The notes beneath the pieces were generated by a model. It did no database searches and was not told the origin of the DNA. It worked only from the letters and a program-made list of their open reading frames with translations. Made by a program: the position numbers and the translations under genes. A DNA stretch of 64,000 bases from Parageobacillus sp. KH3-4 (GTDB taxonomy: Bacteria > Bacillota > Bacilli > Bacillales > Anoxybacillaceae): assembly GCF_022846435.1 (NCBI RefSeq), contig NZ_AP025627.1:3072001-3136000 (forward strand), written 5' to 3'. Shown here piece by piece: positions 43,179-52,839 of this stretch (positions are counted from its first letter, which is position 1; each line of letters starts with the position of its first letter).

Positions 43179-44444
43179 CATATTTTCCACTAACGGCTGC
43201 TCATTTAATGAAACAAGCACTTTCCTAATTCTGCGATTTTCGACTTGTTGTACGGTTAAAGTAAGCGGGCCATAATGCAACGTTTCGCCAACGTTAGGAA
43301 CGCGTTCGAACATTTCGAATATCCAACCGCCTAGCGTATGGGAAGAGCTTTCCGGTGTATCAATTTTCATTATTTCGCAAAATTCATCCAGCGGAAGTTC
43401 AGCGTTAAATTCATAGCTGTTTTCATCGATTTGTTGAATATTTTTTACTGCTTCATCATGCTCATCCCATATTTCTCCAACAATTTGTTCAATAATGTCT
43501 TCAAGCGTGATTAATCCCGCCGTACCGCCAAACTCATCAACAACAATGGCCATATGCACTTTGCTTTTTTGAAATTCCGGCAGCAGATCGGAAATTTTCA
43601 TCGATTCGACGACGAACAATGGTTTACGCAGTAACGCGCGAACGTTTATCTCTTTTTGTTGCACAAGCTCACTAAAAAAGTCACTTTCCGATAAAATACC
43701 AATCACATTATCAATATCTTCCTCATACACCGGTATACGGGAATACTTTTCCTCTAGGAAAACATCGCGAATTTCCTCAATCGGCTGATTGACTTCGACC
43801 GCGACCATATCGGCCCGTGGCGTGAAAATTTCACCAACTAAAATTTCATCAAAATCGAGCGAACGATGAATTAATTCTTTTTCTTTGTTGTCAATGATGC
43901 CTTCTTCCTCACTCAAGTCAATCATTACTTTAATCTCTTCTTCCGTTACTGCAGGAACAACCGTTCCATTCGTAAACCATTTCACTACACGATCTCTTAC
44001 GGCATTAAATAATGTTGTAATCGGAGAAAGCAGTTTCATCAATGCATAAACAATTGCTGCATAATGAATCGACAATGATTCCGCATGCTCTTTCGCAATC
44101 GATTTTGGCAAAATTTCACCGAAGATTAAAAGAAGCACGGTCATGACGATAACCGCAACAATAAGACCTGCCCGTTCGCCAAGCGTTGTTGTCGCGATGT
44201 CTACTAAAAACGCGACGGCAACAATGCCTGCGACTCTGTTTGCCACAAGCGCCGTCAATAAGACGCGGTCTAAATTTTCCATGATATAATTTACTCGCTT
44301 GCTGCCACGGTGGTTTTCTTCCACATAATTTCTCAGGCGAATTTTATTCGCTGAAGAAAATGCAGTTTCCACCGAAGAAAAGAAAGCGGTCAAAACAATA
44401 CAAAGAAAAAACCATCCCAACAGGCTCAGAGGCAACTCTTCCAA
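43176..44444 (-). CDS. CNNM/CorC-type membrane protein
   Basis: Hemolysin-C-like protein of 422 residues. N-terminal DUF21/CNNM with four helices (VETAFSSANKIRLRNYVEEN near residue 26), two CBS domains (FTPRADMVAVEVNQPIEEIR and LLRKPLFVVESMKISDLLPE) and a C-terminal CorC_HlyC domain (GGWIFEMFERVPNVGETL). B. subtilis relatives YhdP (MpfA) and YhdT export magnesium; the same role is likely but not proven. Single gene with own terminator. Confidence 0.88.
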   Translation of the reverse strand: MEELPLSLLGWFFLCIVLTAFFSSVETAFSSANKIRLRNYVEENHRGSKRVNYIMENLDRVLLTALVANRVAGIVAVAFLVDIATTTLGERAGLIVAVIVMTVLLLIFGEILPKSIAKEHAESLSIHYAAIVYALMKLLSPITTLFNAVRDRVVKWFTNGTVVPAVTEEEIKVMIDLSEEEGIIDNKEKELIHRSLDFDEILVGEIFTPRADMVAVEVNQPIEEIRDVFLEEKYSRIPVYEEDIDNVIGILSESDFFSELVQQKEINVRALLRKPLFVVESMKISDLLPEFQKSKVHMAIVVDEFGGTAGLITLEDIIEQIVGEIWDEHDEAVKNIQQIDENSYEFNAELPLDEFCEIMKIDTPESSSHTLGGWIFEMFERVPNVGETLHYGPLTLTVQQVENRRIRKVLVSLNEQPLVENM

Positions 44445-44573
44445 AGAATCTTCACACTCCTAAATAAAAAAACATGCTTTGTATTAGTATTGATTTTCAT
44501 ACTTATACTTATTTATATGATTATCATATCAAATTTTTCACCAAATGCCTATCATCTAAATACCACATGATAT

Positions 44574-44607
44574 AACAAAACTGCAGGATGATTCCTGCAG
44601 TTTTGTT
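44574..44607 (-). terminator. perfect hairpin after the 27-residue gene
   Basis: Fifteen-pair stem AACAAAACTGCAGGA and its complement with a four-base loop; short T run on both strands. Confidence 0.8.
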
Positions 44608-44689
44608 ACGATTCGATGATACAAGAGCCGATCAAATACACGAGCACGAGCAATGAAGCAATGTTTAACGTTACGGATAATTCTTCCAT
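44606..44689 (-). CDS. 27-residue membrane peptide
   Basis: MEELSVTLNIASLLVLVYLI then GSCIIES. One TM helix. The RBS AGGAGGGG and the perfect hairpin right behind the stop make it a true gene in my view. Not recognised; likely a small regulatory or sporulation membrane peptide. Confidence 0.65.
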   Translation of the reverse strand: MEELSVTLNIASLLVLVYLIGSCIIES

Positions 44690-44870
44690 TTAATGCCCCT
44701 CCTAACAATAGTCATCCCCGTTATCATGGTAACATAGCGCTTTTTTCGATACGCAAGACATTTTATACAACTTTTCGACAATTTTATTAACTTCCCGCGC
44801 GTTTGCCGCTTTTGCTAGGAAAGAGAAGGGAAGCATCCATTCTCTTATTTTCCGTTCATCGGCAAGAGAC

Positions 44871-44905
44871 GGAACAAAAAAGGAGCTTCGCAGATAGAAG
44901 CTCCT
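44871..44905 (-). terminator. terminator of the thi operon
   Basis: Perfect stem AGGAGCTTC / GAAGCTCCT with a seven-base loop and TTTTTTG on the minus strand, starting at the thiF stop. Confidence 0.88.
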
Positions 44906-45929
44906 ATCCTAAATAACGATAATAAATGGTTTTTGCCTCTTGGACATCTTTTGTCCCATGAATGAGCGCGCGTCCATCTTGAAAGACGACAAGCCGCTGC
45001 TCTCCAAGCGGCACAGAGACAAGATACGGGTTGGCGTCTACGCGCAATCCTTGTTTGGCAAACAATTCGGCAAGCTCCTGCAAATCGTAATTTCGTTGTC
45101 CAGCCGGGCGAATTTGCACGGAATTTCGTCCGCATAACACTGCCGTTTTCGGCTGTTGGTCATAAGAAAGGTAAGGGTACGATGGATGAGCGCCGCAAGT
45201 TGGGCAATCATCTTTTTTTACTTGATCCACGCGAATCGCCGCATACTGATTTTTCCATAAATCGAACGAAACGAGCTTATTACGAAGCGACGACCAATCT
45301 TCCACAAGAATTTTCAGCGCTTCTGCCACTTGATACGCGACGACCATTTGCACAGCAGGACTAATAATTCCTGCCGTATCACATGTCAAACCGCCCGCTG
45401 GCACCGTCTCAAGCAAGCAGTGAAAACAAGGGGTTTTCCCCGGAATAAACGCATAGCTGATGCCATAGCTTCCAACACACGCGCCGTAAATCCACGGAAT
45501 GTGATATTTATACGCGGCATCATTAATGATCATGCGTGTATCGAAGTTATCTGTCGCATCGATCAAAAGATCTGGCTTTCTCTCGCTGACGAGCTCCTCG
45601 AGCTCCTGCCCCGTTACATCGCCGACAATGGCATCAATCGCAACATCGGAATTTATCTCTTCTAGCCGCCGCTTTGCAGCAATTGCTTTTGGGATGCGCT
45701 CTTTTGCGTCCGCTTCGCTATATAATTGCTGGCGCTGTAAATTGCTCCATTCGACATAATCGCGGTCAACGATCGTGAGTTTGCCGATGCCCGCGCGCAC
45801 GAGCGCTTCCGCATTTCCTGTCCCTAATGCTCCCGCGCCAAGCACAAGCACATGTTTCTTCGCTATCTTTTTTTGCCCTTCTTCGCCGATTGGTGCAAAC
45901 AACTCTTGTCGAGAATACCGTTCATTCAA
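44904..45929 (-). CDS. thiF: sulfur carrier adenylyltransferase ThiF
   Basis: E1-like enzyme of 341 residues that adenylates the C-terminus of ThiS for thiazole sulfur transfer. ATP motif [20 protein letters not shown] at residues 29-48, RQQLY near 76, DATDNFDTR near 128, and paired zinc cysteines (CPTC at the C-terminal side, FHCLLE upstream). A C-terminal tail of about 90 residues is extra over MoeB. Last gene of the operon; start overlaps thiG stop by four bases. Confidence 0.93.
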   Translation of the reverse strand: MNERYSRQELFAPIGEEGQKKIAKKHVLVLGAGALGTGNAEALVRAGIGKLTIVDRDYVEWSNLQRQQLYSEADAKERIPKAIAAKRRLEEINSDVAIDAIVGDVTGQELEELVSERKPDLLIDATDNFDTRMIINDAAYKYHIPWIYGACVGSYGISYAFIPGKTPCFHCLLETVPAGGLTCDTAGIISPAVQMVVAYQVAEALKILVEDWSSLRNKLVSFDLWKNQYAAIRVDQVKKDDCPTCGAHPSYPYLSYDQQPKTAVLCGRNSVQIRPAGQRNYDLQELAELFAKQGLRVDANPYLVSVPLGEQRLVVFQDGRALIHGTKDVQEAKTIYYRYLG

Positions 45930-46693
45930 ACAACACTCATTCCTTCCATTGGACTACTTGCTGTTGCATACCGTTTTTTCGGAATTCTGCCTGCCTCATA
46001 GCCGAGACGTCCGGCTTCCACGGCAAGCTTCATCGCTTTTGCCATTTTGACTGGATCGGCCGCGCCGGAAACGGCAGTGTTCAACAGCACTCCGTCAGCT
46101 CCCAGCTCCATTGCCATCGCTGCATCCGCCGGGCTGCCAATTCCAGCGTCAACAATCACTGGGACGGTCGCCTGCTCAATAATGAGGCTTAAGTTTAACG
46201 GATTGACAATGCCCTGCCCGGAACCGATCGGAGAAGCTCCCGGCATAACCGCATGGCAGCCAAGCTCTTGCAGCCGTTTTGCGAGCACGACGTCATCAGA
46301 AGTATATGGAAGAACGATAAAGCCTTCTTTCAACAATATCTCTGCCGCCTTTAACGTCTCGACTGGGTCCGGAAGCAATGTTTTTTCACAGCCGATCACT
46401 TCCACTTTTATCATATCACATAATCCCGACGCTTTGGCGAGCCGTGCGATTCGCACCGCCTCCTCGGCTGTTTTCGCCCCAGCCGTATTCGGAAGAAGCT
46501 TATATTTTGTCAGATCTAAATTTTCCAAAAAATTCGGTTGGTTTGGTTCAAAAATGTTCATCCGCCGTACAGCAAACGTTAAAATTTCCGCTCCTGACAC
46601 TTCGACCGCTTGCTTTTGCACTTCCATATTTGGATATTTTCCTGTTCCGAGCAACAGTCTTGATTGAAATTCATATGGTCCGATTTTTAACAT
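45926..46693 (-). CDS. thiG: thiazole synthase ThiG
   Basis: TIM-barrel enzyme of 255 residues that forms the thiazole ring from DXP, dehydroglycine and ThiS thiocarboxylate. [20 protein letters not shown], the Schiff-base lysine in MIKVEVIG, and [20 protein letters not shown] are present. ATG 46693 (MLKIGPYEF) with GGGAGGCGG RBS; the upstream frame runs into thiS. Confidence 0.95.
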   Translation of the reverse strand: MLKIGPYEFQSRLLLGTGKYPNMEVQKQAVEVSGAEILTFAVRRMNIFEPNQPNFLENLDLTKYKLLPNTAGAKTAEEAVRIARLAKASGLCDMIKVEVIGCEKTLLPDPVETLKAAEILLKEGFIVLPYTSDDVVLAKRLQELGCHAVMPGASPIGSGQGIVNPLNLSLIIEQATVPVIVDAGIGSPADAAMAMELGADGVLLNTAVSGAADPVKMAKAMKLAVEAGRLGYEAGRIPKKRYATASSPMEGMSVV

Positions 46694-46694
46694 A

Positions 46695-46898
46695 TCAACC
46701 GCCTCCCACAAAATGAACGATTTCGACTTTATCGCCGTTGCATAACGTTGTTGTCTCATATTGCTGTTTTGGGATAATCGTTAAGTTTACTTCCACAACC
46801 GCGATTTTTTTATTCAATTGAAAATGGGCGAGCAAATCGCTGACCGTTTTCACTTCATTTGGAACCTGGATCGATTCGCCGTTAATCATCAGTTCCAT
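46695..46898 (-). CDS. thiS: sulfur carrier protein ThiS
   Basis: Ubiquitin-like 67-residue carrier. N-terminal [20 protein letters not shown], central [20 protein letters not shown], and the C-terminal VHFVGGG that is adenylated and thiocarboxylated; the third Gly is also found in B. subtilis ThiS. One base beyond thiO stop overlap; between thiO and thiG. Confidence 0.93.
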   Translation of the reverse strand: MELMINGESIQVPNEVKTVSDLLAHFQLNKKIAVVEVNLTIIPKQQYETTTLCNGDKVEIVHFVGGG

Positions 46899-48028
46899 TA
46901 TCTTCCCACCTTTGCTTGATATCGTGTAAGCGAAAATGGAGCAAGATCGATTTCGCTTTCTTTTCCTTCAATGAGATCTGCCAACAATACGCCGGTGATC
47001 GGGCTTAACAAAATCCCGTTCCGATAATGGCCAGTGGCAACCCAGACGCGCTCGTAGCGGGGATGTTTTCCTATGTACGGCAATCCATCTCCCGTTTGCG
47101 GACGGGTTCCGCTCCACGCTTTTTCCCATTCGGCATTTTTCAGTTCGGGAAGAAGGCGCTGCGCCCGTTCAAGCAAACTCATTATTCCTTGAATCGAGAC
47201 TTTTCGGTCAAATGTGTGCGGCATCGACGTCGCCCCGATCAGCAACCGATTTTCTCGCTTCGGAACGATATAGCAGCCGTTTTTCGCAAATACGGTCGCC
47301 TGAATGAGCGGTTTTTCCGTTTTGACCAAAAGACATTCCCCCTTGACCGGATGTATTGGCAGCGAAATGCCCGTTTTTTCAAGCACCCGCGAAGACCATG
47401 CTCCCGCCGCCACCACCACGGCATCTGCTGCGATCTCACCGTGATTGGTATGGATTACATAAGAATGATTTTCACGCTGTAAATCGATGAATTCCGTATA
47501 CTCATGCCATTTTGCCCCATAGGCAATCGAAGCGTTCGCAAAGGCAAGAGCAAAATCTGGAGCGCTCACCTGCCCGTCTGATGGAATATACATAACGCCC
47601 GTTAAATCGCGGGAAACGCGCGGCTCCATTTCCGCTAATTCGGCACCGGACAGCCATCGCACCGGATCATCGGTATTCCGCCAAAATTCGTAATGGCGGC
47701 GAAGAGCCGCTGCTTCTTCCTCCGTCACTGCCACTTTCAACATGCCTTTCTGCACAAGCCCAATGTCGATTCCGGTAAGTTCTTTTAATTCCTCCGCAAG
47801 CTGTGGAACCATCGCCCGACTTTTTAGCGCAAGCGGAATGAGCGGGCTCTCTTCGGCAAATTCAGACTGCGCGCCAAGCATTCCTGCTGCCGCGCTAGAC
47901 GCTTGGCTCGCCATCCGCCCTTTTTCAAACACGCCGACACGGAAATGGCGTTTCGCCAACTGGAAGGCGATGGAAGCGCCAATAATTCCGCCGCCGACAA
48001 TCGCGACATCATAATGGTGACGTTCCAT
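46898..48028 (-). CDS. thiO: glycine oxidase ThiO
   Basis: FAD enzyme of 376 residues that makes dehydroglycine for ThiG. DAO-family motif VAIVGGGIIGASIAFQLAKR at residues 8-27, EKGRMASQASSAAAGMLG near 35-52, and the end GHYRNGILLSPITG. RBS AGGGGATTT. Overlaps thiS by one base. Confidence 0.93.
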   Translation of the reverse strand: MERHHYDVAIVGGGIIGASIAFQLAKRHFRVGVFEKGRMASQASSAAAGMLGAQSEFAEESPLIPLALKSRAMVPQLAEELKELTGIDIGLVQKGMLKVAVTEEEAAALRRHYEFWRNTDDPVRWLSGAELAEMEPRVSRDLTGVMYIPSDGQVSAPDFALAFANASIAYGAKWHEYTEFIDLQRENHSYVIHTNHGEIAADAVVVAAGAWSSRVLEKTGISLPIHPVKGECLLVKTEKPLIQATVFAKNGCYIVPKRENRLLIGATSMPHTFDRKVSIQGIMSLLERAQRLLPELKNAEWEKAWSGTRPQTGDGLPYIGKHPRYERVWVATGHYRNGILLSPITGVLLADLIEGKESEIDLAPFSLTRYQAKVGR

Positions 48029-48069
48029 TTAAATCCCCTCTCCTTTTTTGGTAACGTTTTCTTTCGCAT

Positions 48070-48684
48070 TCATGCCATTTTCTTTACGATTTTCGCAAGT
48101 TTTTTCGCTTCGCCAACTGGATCTTTAGCACAAAATACCGCTGACATGACGGCAATCCCATGCGCGCCGGCTTGCAGCACTTGCTCCGCATTATCAGAAC
48201 AGATGCCGCCAATCGCAATAACAGGAATATTCACATGATGGACGACATTTTGCAATGACTCTATTCCGCGCGGCGGCTCTCCTAGCTTGCTTGCCGTTGG
48301 AAAGACGTGGCCGTATATGCAATAATCAGCGCCGCTTTTTTCCGCTTCCATCGCTTCTTCAAGCGAATGGACTGAACAGCCGACAGACAGCGAGGGAAAA
48401 TGCCGTTTCACTTGCCGCACCGGCAAACTATGATGCGCAAGCTGGACTCCTTTTACTCCAAAAACAACTGCCACGTCAATTCGATCGTTGACAACGATTT
48501 TTTTAGGTGGTATTCCTCGCCTGATCAACGCGGTGAGAAACTCGGAAATTTCCCGCGCTGTTTTCATTTTTTCCCGCACATGAATCACGTCCACATACGG
48601 ATGAACGCGGGCGCAAATCGCAACGAATTGCTCTAAAGGCTGTTTGCCTGTCGAAATAATGTGAAGCTGTCGTTCCACTTTCAT
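48070..48684 (-). CDS. tenI: thiazole tautomerase TenI
   Basis: ThiE-like TIM barrel of 204 residues; the match to TenI (LHIISTGKQPLEQF, YCIYGHVFPTASKLG with the His used by the tautomerase, IPVIAIGGICSDNA) is better than to ThiE. It aromatises the thiazole product of ThiG. ATG 48684 after AAGCAAGGG. The operon order tenI-thiO-thiS-thiG-thiF matches B. subtilis; tenA is at the front. Confidence 0.9.
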   Translation of the reverse strand: MKVERQLHIISTGKQPLEQFVAICARVHPYVDVIHVREKMKTAREISEFLTALIRRGIPPKKIVVNDRIDVAVVFGVKGVQLAHHSLPVRQVKRHFPSLSVGCSVHSLEEAMEAEKSGADYCIYGHVFPTASKLGEPPRGIESLQNVVHHVNIPVIAIGGICSDNAEQVLQAGAHGIAVMSAVFCAKDPVGEAKKLAKIVKKMA

Positions 48685-48694
48685 CCCTTGCTTT

Positions 48695-49477
48695 CTACCG
48701 CACATCTTCCACCGGAATGTACGGATAATGAACTCCCACGTAATAAGCTGTTGCCGTCACCACGATAAAAACAACAACAAGCACGATATCGTGTTTGCCA
48801 AACCCGATTTCGTAATAAAACGTCCGCTTGGCGCCGTCCGAAAAACGCTTTGCTTCCATCGCAACAGCAATGCGCTGAGCGCGGCGGATGCTTTGTGATA
48901 AAAGCGGAATCGCATACCGCTTCATTTTTTCAAACAGCCCATTATTTACACCCCCCCTTACCTTTAGAGCGTTTCTCACCGTTTGAAATTCCTCGATCAT
49001 AATCGGGATTAAGCGGACGCCGGCTAAAAAGCTGTAAGCGTATTTTGGCTTTAATTTTAACTGCTGCATCAGCGAGTAAAATAAGCGGACCGGCCTTGTC
49101 GTCAGCGAAAACAAAAGCCCAAGGAGCGCGAACGAAAGCGCGCGAAATCCAAGATGCATTCCGCGCAAAAAACTTTCTTCCGTCACATGTATAAGCCCCC
49201 AGCGAAACCACGTCGTCTTACCCTCGCCAAACAAAATCATCGATGACGCGGTCGAAACAAACACAAGAAAAAACGGCAAAAATAACAGCAACAAAAACTT
49301 CCATGGATAGCCGGTATACAGGATAAATAACAAGAGAAGTCCGAACGAAAAATTGATTAAAACATTTGGATTGTGCATGAACAACACACCGATAAACAAC
49401 AAAATGAGCACAATCAGTTTTAAGCTCGGATTCGTATGATGCAGCCACGTTTCTCGATAATGAATGTTCCATTTCAT
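48695..49477 (-). CDS. ykoC: ECF transporter T component YkoC
   Basis: Energy-coupling T protein of 260 residues, about five TM helices, with the coupling-helix motifs ALKVRGGVNN and RRAQRIAVAMEAKRF near 165-220. Works with YkoD and YkoE as an HMP/thiamin-precursor importer. Ten bp ahead of tenI. Confidence 0.9.
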   Translation of the reverse strand: MKWNIHYRETWLHHTNPSLKLIVLILLFIGVLFMHNPNVLINFSFGLLLLFILYTGYPWKFLLLLFLPFFLVFVSTASSMILFGEGKTTWFRWGLIHVTEESFLRGMHLGFRALSFALLGLLFSLTTRPVRLFYSLMQQLKLKPKYAYSFLAGVRLIPIMIEEFQTVRNALKVRGGVNNGLFEKMKRYAIPLLSQSIRRAQRIAVAMEAKRFSDGAKRTFYYEIGFGKHDIVLVVVFIVVTATAYYVGVHYPYIPVEDVR

Positions 49478-49483
49478 TGGTGT

Positions 49484-50944
49484 CTATTCCCCCTGCACGG
49501 ACAGCACCGCCGCTTTGGATGGATGTTGCAAAATGGGTTCATCTTTCACAAGCCGCCCGTCTTCAATCACCCATCTTCTTGTCGCGAAATGTTTGACGAT
49601 GTTTTCGTCATGGGTGACCATCATAATCGCTGCCCCTTGCTCGCGATATGATTCCAACAGTTCAAGCAGCGCAAACGTATTTTTCGCGTCTTGCCCAAAC
49701 GTCGGCTCATCGAGCAGGAAAATTCGCTGTCCACTTACAATCGAAGCAGCTACGCTTAAACGGCGTTTTTGTCCCATCGAAAGCTGATATGGATGTTGAT
49801 TTTGCTGTTCCCAAAGGTGGAAGCGACGCAGCAATTGTTCAACCGTTTCTGTAATTTCCTCTTCACTTCGTTTTTCCAAACGAAGCGAATATGCAATCTC
49901 CTCCCGCACGGAATTAGCGACAAACTGAAATTCCGGATTTTGAAAGACAAACGCAATCAAACGATGAAGCTGTTTCAGCCGCTTGCTGTCTTCTCCGTAT
50001 AACTCATATGTTCCGTCTGTGCGGATCAGTTTCATCAACGCGTGCAACAACGTGCTTTTCCCGGCACCGTTTTTGCCGGTAATGGCAATCCATTCCCCCG
50101 CACGCACAGTCGCTTCATCGACGCGTATTTTTACATCGCGCAGGCGGTATCCACGAAATTGGCGAAGATGAATCATTTTCTCTTGTTGGACGGCCGCCCG
50201 CCGGTATTGCCGCTTCGCTATATATTCATCCCAGACGCCAGGATGCCAAATGCCTTGGGAAGCAATGACGTCTTTATAATTAGAAAACACCGTTTGCGCT
50301 TGACCATCAGCAATGATCTTGCCTTGATCGTTCAATAAAATAATCCGATCGACGAAATCAAGCACATGATCGATTTTATGTTCGACGATGATCACTGTTT
50401 TGTCGCGAGCGATTTGTTTGACCGTCTGCCAAATCGCTTTCGTCCCTTCTTCGTCAATCATCGCCGTCGGTTCGTCCAAAAACAGCACATCCGGCTCTAA
50501 CGCGAGCGCGGAAGCAAGGGCGAGCCGCTGCTTCATCCCTCCCGATAACGTATGAATATCAGTATGTGGATCGACAAAAAGCCCAACCGCTTCTAGCAGA
50601 TTTTCGATCCTCTCTTTCATCTGTTCGCGCGGCACACCGATGTTTTCAAGCGCAAAGGCAATCTCTTCATCGACAAACGGCATGCAAAATTGTGAATCAG
50701 GATCTTGAAAGACATAACCCCAATGATCGGGAAGCTGCACCCGTTCCGCTTTCATCGGAACGTCGATTGAATGCGGAATCAAGCCAGACAGCACTTGCAA
50801 CAATGTCGATTTTCCGCACCCGGATGGACCGAGCAACAACACTTTTTCTCCTTCGTAAAATGTGATCGATAAATCTTTGAATAACAGCGTATCTTTCCCA
50901 GGAAATTTCAAGCGCAACCGTTCCACAGAAGCTATCGGTTTCAT
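49484..50944 (-). CDS. ykoD: ECF transporter duplicated ATPase YkoD
   Basis: Double ABC ATPase, about 486 residues. First half: Walker A GPSGCGKST near 40, LSGGMKQRL, VLFLDEPTAMID. Second half: GKNGAGKST near 290, MGQKRRLSV, IFLLDEPTFGQD. The degenerate second signature (SMGQKRR) is typical. Start ATG 50944 (MKPIASVERLR); a GTG at 50953 close to AAGGTGG is possible. Energises YkoC/YkoE. Confidence 0.92.
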   Translation of the reverse strand: MKPIASVERLRLKFPGKDTLLFKDLSITFYEGEKVLLLGPSGCGKSTLLQVLSGLIPHSIDVPMKAERVQLPDHWGYVFQDPDSQFCMPFVDEEIAFALENIGVPREQMKERIENLLEAVGLFVDPHTDIHTLSGGMKQRLALASALALEPDVLFLDEPTAMIDEEGTKAIWQTVKQIARDKTVIIVEHKIDHVLDFVDRIILLNDQGKIIADGQAQTVFSNYKDVIASQGIWHPGVWDEYIAKRQYRRAAVQQEKMIHLRQFRGYRLRDVKIRVDEATVRAGEWIAITGKNGAGKSTLLHALMKLIRTDGTYELYGEDSKRLKQLHRLIAFVFQNPEFQFVANSVREEIAYSLRLEKRSEEEITETVEQLLRRFHLWEQQNQHPYQLSMGQKRRLSVAASIVSGQRIFLLDEPTFGQDAKNTFALLELLESYREQGAAIMMVTHDENIVKHFATRRWVIEDGRLVKDEPILQHPSKAAVLSVQGE

Positions 50945-50962
50945 CGTTCGCACGCCACCTTT

Positions 50963-51553
50963 TTAACGATCAAGCGCGTCGTAATCATCTTTTGAAGCTG
51001 GACGCAGCATTTGTACCACTCCCGTTTTTTCCAACGCCTTTACTAGCGAAGCAGCGAAAACACCAGAAATGACAATCGCGCCAATAAAGCGGGCGATAAG
51101 GAATAACGCCAAGTTCCAAGGAGCCAGTGCTTCAATATACCCTTTGTAAAAATCCATCACAAGCGAACCGATCGTCGAGCCAATCGCTCCAAGCGACACG
51201 ACCAACGCGTCAAATCGTTTATAGCGAAATGCGGCAAACACTGCTTCCGCTAAAAGTCCTTGCACAACTCCGTAAATGAGCACTTCTAACCCCCATTCGG
51301 AACCCATAATCAATTCTCCAGAAGAAGCAGCAATTTCCGCCAATAGCGCGACGCCCGGTTTACGAATCAACAAGTACGCCACCGACGCAGCGATAAACCA
51401 CATGCCGTAAATCAATTGATCAATATGGAAGCCGAGTGGCTTAACAGAGTAATAAAGCGGCCCCCAAATTTTATAGATGATCCCAAAAACGACAGCAATC
51501 ACAATTGTCGTTAAAATATCAACGAGCCTCAATCCTTTAGTTGTTGCTGGCAT
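50963..51553 (-). CDS. ykoE: ECF transporter substrate-specific component YkoE
   Basis: S component of 196 residues with about six helices: VDILTTIVIAVVFGIIYKIW, LLAEIAASSGELIMGSEWG, and the end GVVQMLRPASKDDYDALD. YkoE binds HMP or a thiamin precursor in family members; TPP control supports this. Its RBS AAAGGAGATAAGAG lies inside tenA, which it overlaps by 17 bp. Confidence 0.9.
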   Translation of the reverse strand: MPATTKGLRLVDILTTIVIAVVFGIIYKIWGPLYYSVKPLGFHIDQLIYGMWFIAASVAYLLIRKPGVALLAEIAASSGELIMGSEWGLEVLIYGVVQGLLAEAVFAAFRYKRFDALVVSLGAIGSTIGSLVMDFYKGYIEALAPWNLALFLIARFIGAIVISGVFAASLVKALEKTGVVQMLRPASKDDYDALDR

Positions 51554-52235
51554 GTTCTCTTATCTCCTTTCTTGCTGATGGCCATGTTTCTAAACGATAT
51601 GCCATTTCCCAAAATTCGTACTCATATTCACTGCTAATAAGAAAATGCTGCTCCATCCGCTTGCGATCAGATTCGGTAACTGCTTTGGCGATCGCATCCA
51701 AACGGGCGATTTGCTCTTTCACTAGGCCGCGAAACCATTCGGAGCTGTATGTTCCAATCCATTTCTGATAGATTGGCTCTTCTGGCTGGCAATCTTTTAA
51801 TCTCTCGCCAATTTCATAATAGAGCCAATAGCACGGCAAAATCGCTGCAATCACATCTCCTAGATGTCCTTCGTACGCAGCCCGGTACATATGCGACGTA
51901 TATGCGTATGCGGTTGGGGCCGGAATAAATGACGCTTTCTCTTCTTCCGTGATCCCAAGCAGCTCGGCAAACGTCTCATGCAAAGATAATTCCGCTTCAC
52001 ATGTGCTTTGGGCATGATGCGCCATGCGTGCGGTTGTCGCCAAATCCGGAGACTTCGCCGCTCCAAGCGCTTGCACTCTCGCAAAATGGCGCAAATAATA
52101 TGCATCTTGCATGACATAATAACGAAAACGAACAAGGTCTAGCGTCCCTTCCCCCAACTCTCTCACAAAAGGATGTTCAAAACTTGCCTGCCAAATGGTG
52201 TCGGCCTTTTTCCGCAATTCCATCGCAAACGACAT
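51537..52235 (-). CDS. tenA: aminopyrimidine aminohydrolase TenA
   Basis: TenA, 232 residues, helical; salvages base-degraded thiamin by hydrolysing aminopyrimidine to HMP. FVRELGEGTLDLVRFRYYVM with the Asp, CEAELSLHETFAELLG with the catalytic Cys region, LPCYWLYYEIGERL and SEYEYEFWEMAY near the end. ATG 52235 (MSFAMELRKK) with GGGGAGAT RBS. First gene after the riboswitch. Confidence 0.94.
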   Translation of the reverse strand: MSFAMELRKKADTIWQASFEHPFVRELGEGTLDLVRFRYYVMQDAYYLRHFARVQALGAAKSPDLATTARMAHHAQSTCEAELSLHETFAELLGITEEEKASFIPAPTAYAYTSHMYRAAYEGHLGDVIAAILPCYWLYYEIGERLKDCQPEEPIYQKWIGTYSSEWFRGLVKEQIARLDAIAKAVTESDRKRMEQHFLISSEYEYEFWEMAYRLETWPSARKEIREHASNN

Positions 52236-52251
52236 CTTTATCTCCCCTTTT

Positions 52252-52300
52252 AAAAAAATAAACACCACTTCCTTTACAAAAGCGCAAAGAAAGTGGTGTT
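52252..52300 (-). terminator. riboswitch-controlled terminator before tenA
   Basis: Fifteen-pair stem AACACCACTTTCTTT / AAAGGAAGTGGTGTT with a ten-base loop and TATTTTTTT on the minus strand. It ends just before the tenA RBS and forms the expression platform of the TPP riboswitch. Confidence 0.9.
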
Positions 52301-52344
52301 AAACACTAGTCGCCAAAAAACACGGAAAAACCACGACTGCGCCA

Positions 52345-52438
52345 CTCCACTTCCCTACGCTGGTATTACCCAGATCAGGTTCTAAGGGTCTCAAAGGCAC
52401 ACTTTGATCTCAGCCTTTCTGAAGGCCCCCCTAGTGGA
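52345..52438 (-). promoter_or_regulatory. TPP riboswitch (THI element)
   Basis: On the minus strand: P1 CCACTA...TAGTGG-type closing by CCACTAGGGGG and AGGGAAGTGG, the core CTGAGAT, then ACCCTTAGAACCTGATCTGG and GTAATACCAGCG. All are hallmark THI-box bases. In excess TPP the downstream terminator should form and stop transcription of the ten- and thi-genes. Confidence 0.96.
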
Positions 52439-52474
52439 TTGTGCGTCCGCTATGAAATTTTCTTATTTGAGTAT

Positions 52475-52502
52475 ATCATATCACTGTGAATATCATTGTC
52501 AA
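52475..52502 (-). promoter_or_regulatory. thi operon promoter
   Basis: TTGACA-N16-TATGAT on the minus strand, about 35 bp before the THI element. Confidence 0.7.
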
Positions 52503-52513
52503 CCCTTTTTCGG

Positions 52514-52750
52514 CTACGCATCCGAAATTTTCGCCACATCGCCTATATAACGCGTTTCCCCTTCGCGCCCTGCCGCGTTCGTCAGGCGCTTCACCGCTGC
52601 ATATGCTTGAATTTTTACACCGACGATCGTTTTCAGACTGGCCATCTGTCGTTGCCGATAATCGTATTCCCTATGCCAATCCAATGCGCTTTTACTTGCT
52701 TTCTCAATCCCCAACCTGCCGCTGCGATCATCTGATCTATATCCCCGCAT
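52514..52750 (-). CDS. 78-residue basic hypothetical protein
   Basis: Frame MRGYRSDDRSGRLGIEKASK to TRYIGDVAKISDA, helical and basic in the middle (EYDYRQRQMASLKTIVGVKI). It ends directly before the thi promoter. The RBS is weak (GGACAG). I do not recognise it; codon use is like a real gene, but it may be a remnant. Confidence 0.4.
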   Translation of the reverse strand: MRGYRSDDRSGRLGIEKASKSALDWHREYDYRQRQMASLKTIVGVKIQAYAAVKRLTNAAGREGETRYIGDVAKISDA

Positions 52751-52839
52751 GTTGACACGCTGTCCACATTGCTTCTTTTGCCGCAATTCTGTATCATAGA
52801 AAAAGCAAACGACTACATCATCATAATGGAGTGGAGAAC

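Noticed and set aside
44460-44570. AT-rich stretch with TGATAATCATAT-like sequence, possible Fur box
   Set aside because: Only half of the 7-1-7 Fur pattern fits; the AT content makes chance matches likely.
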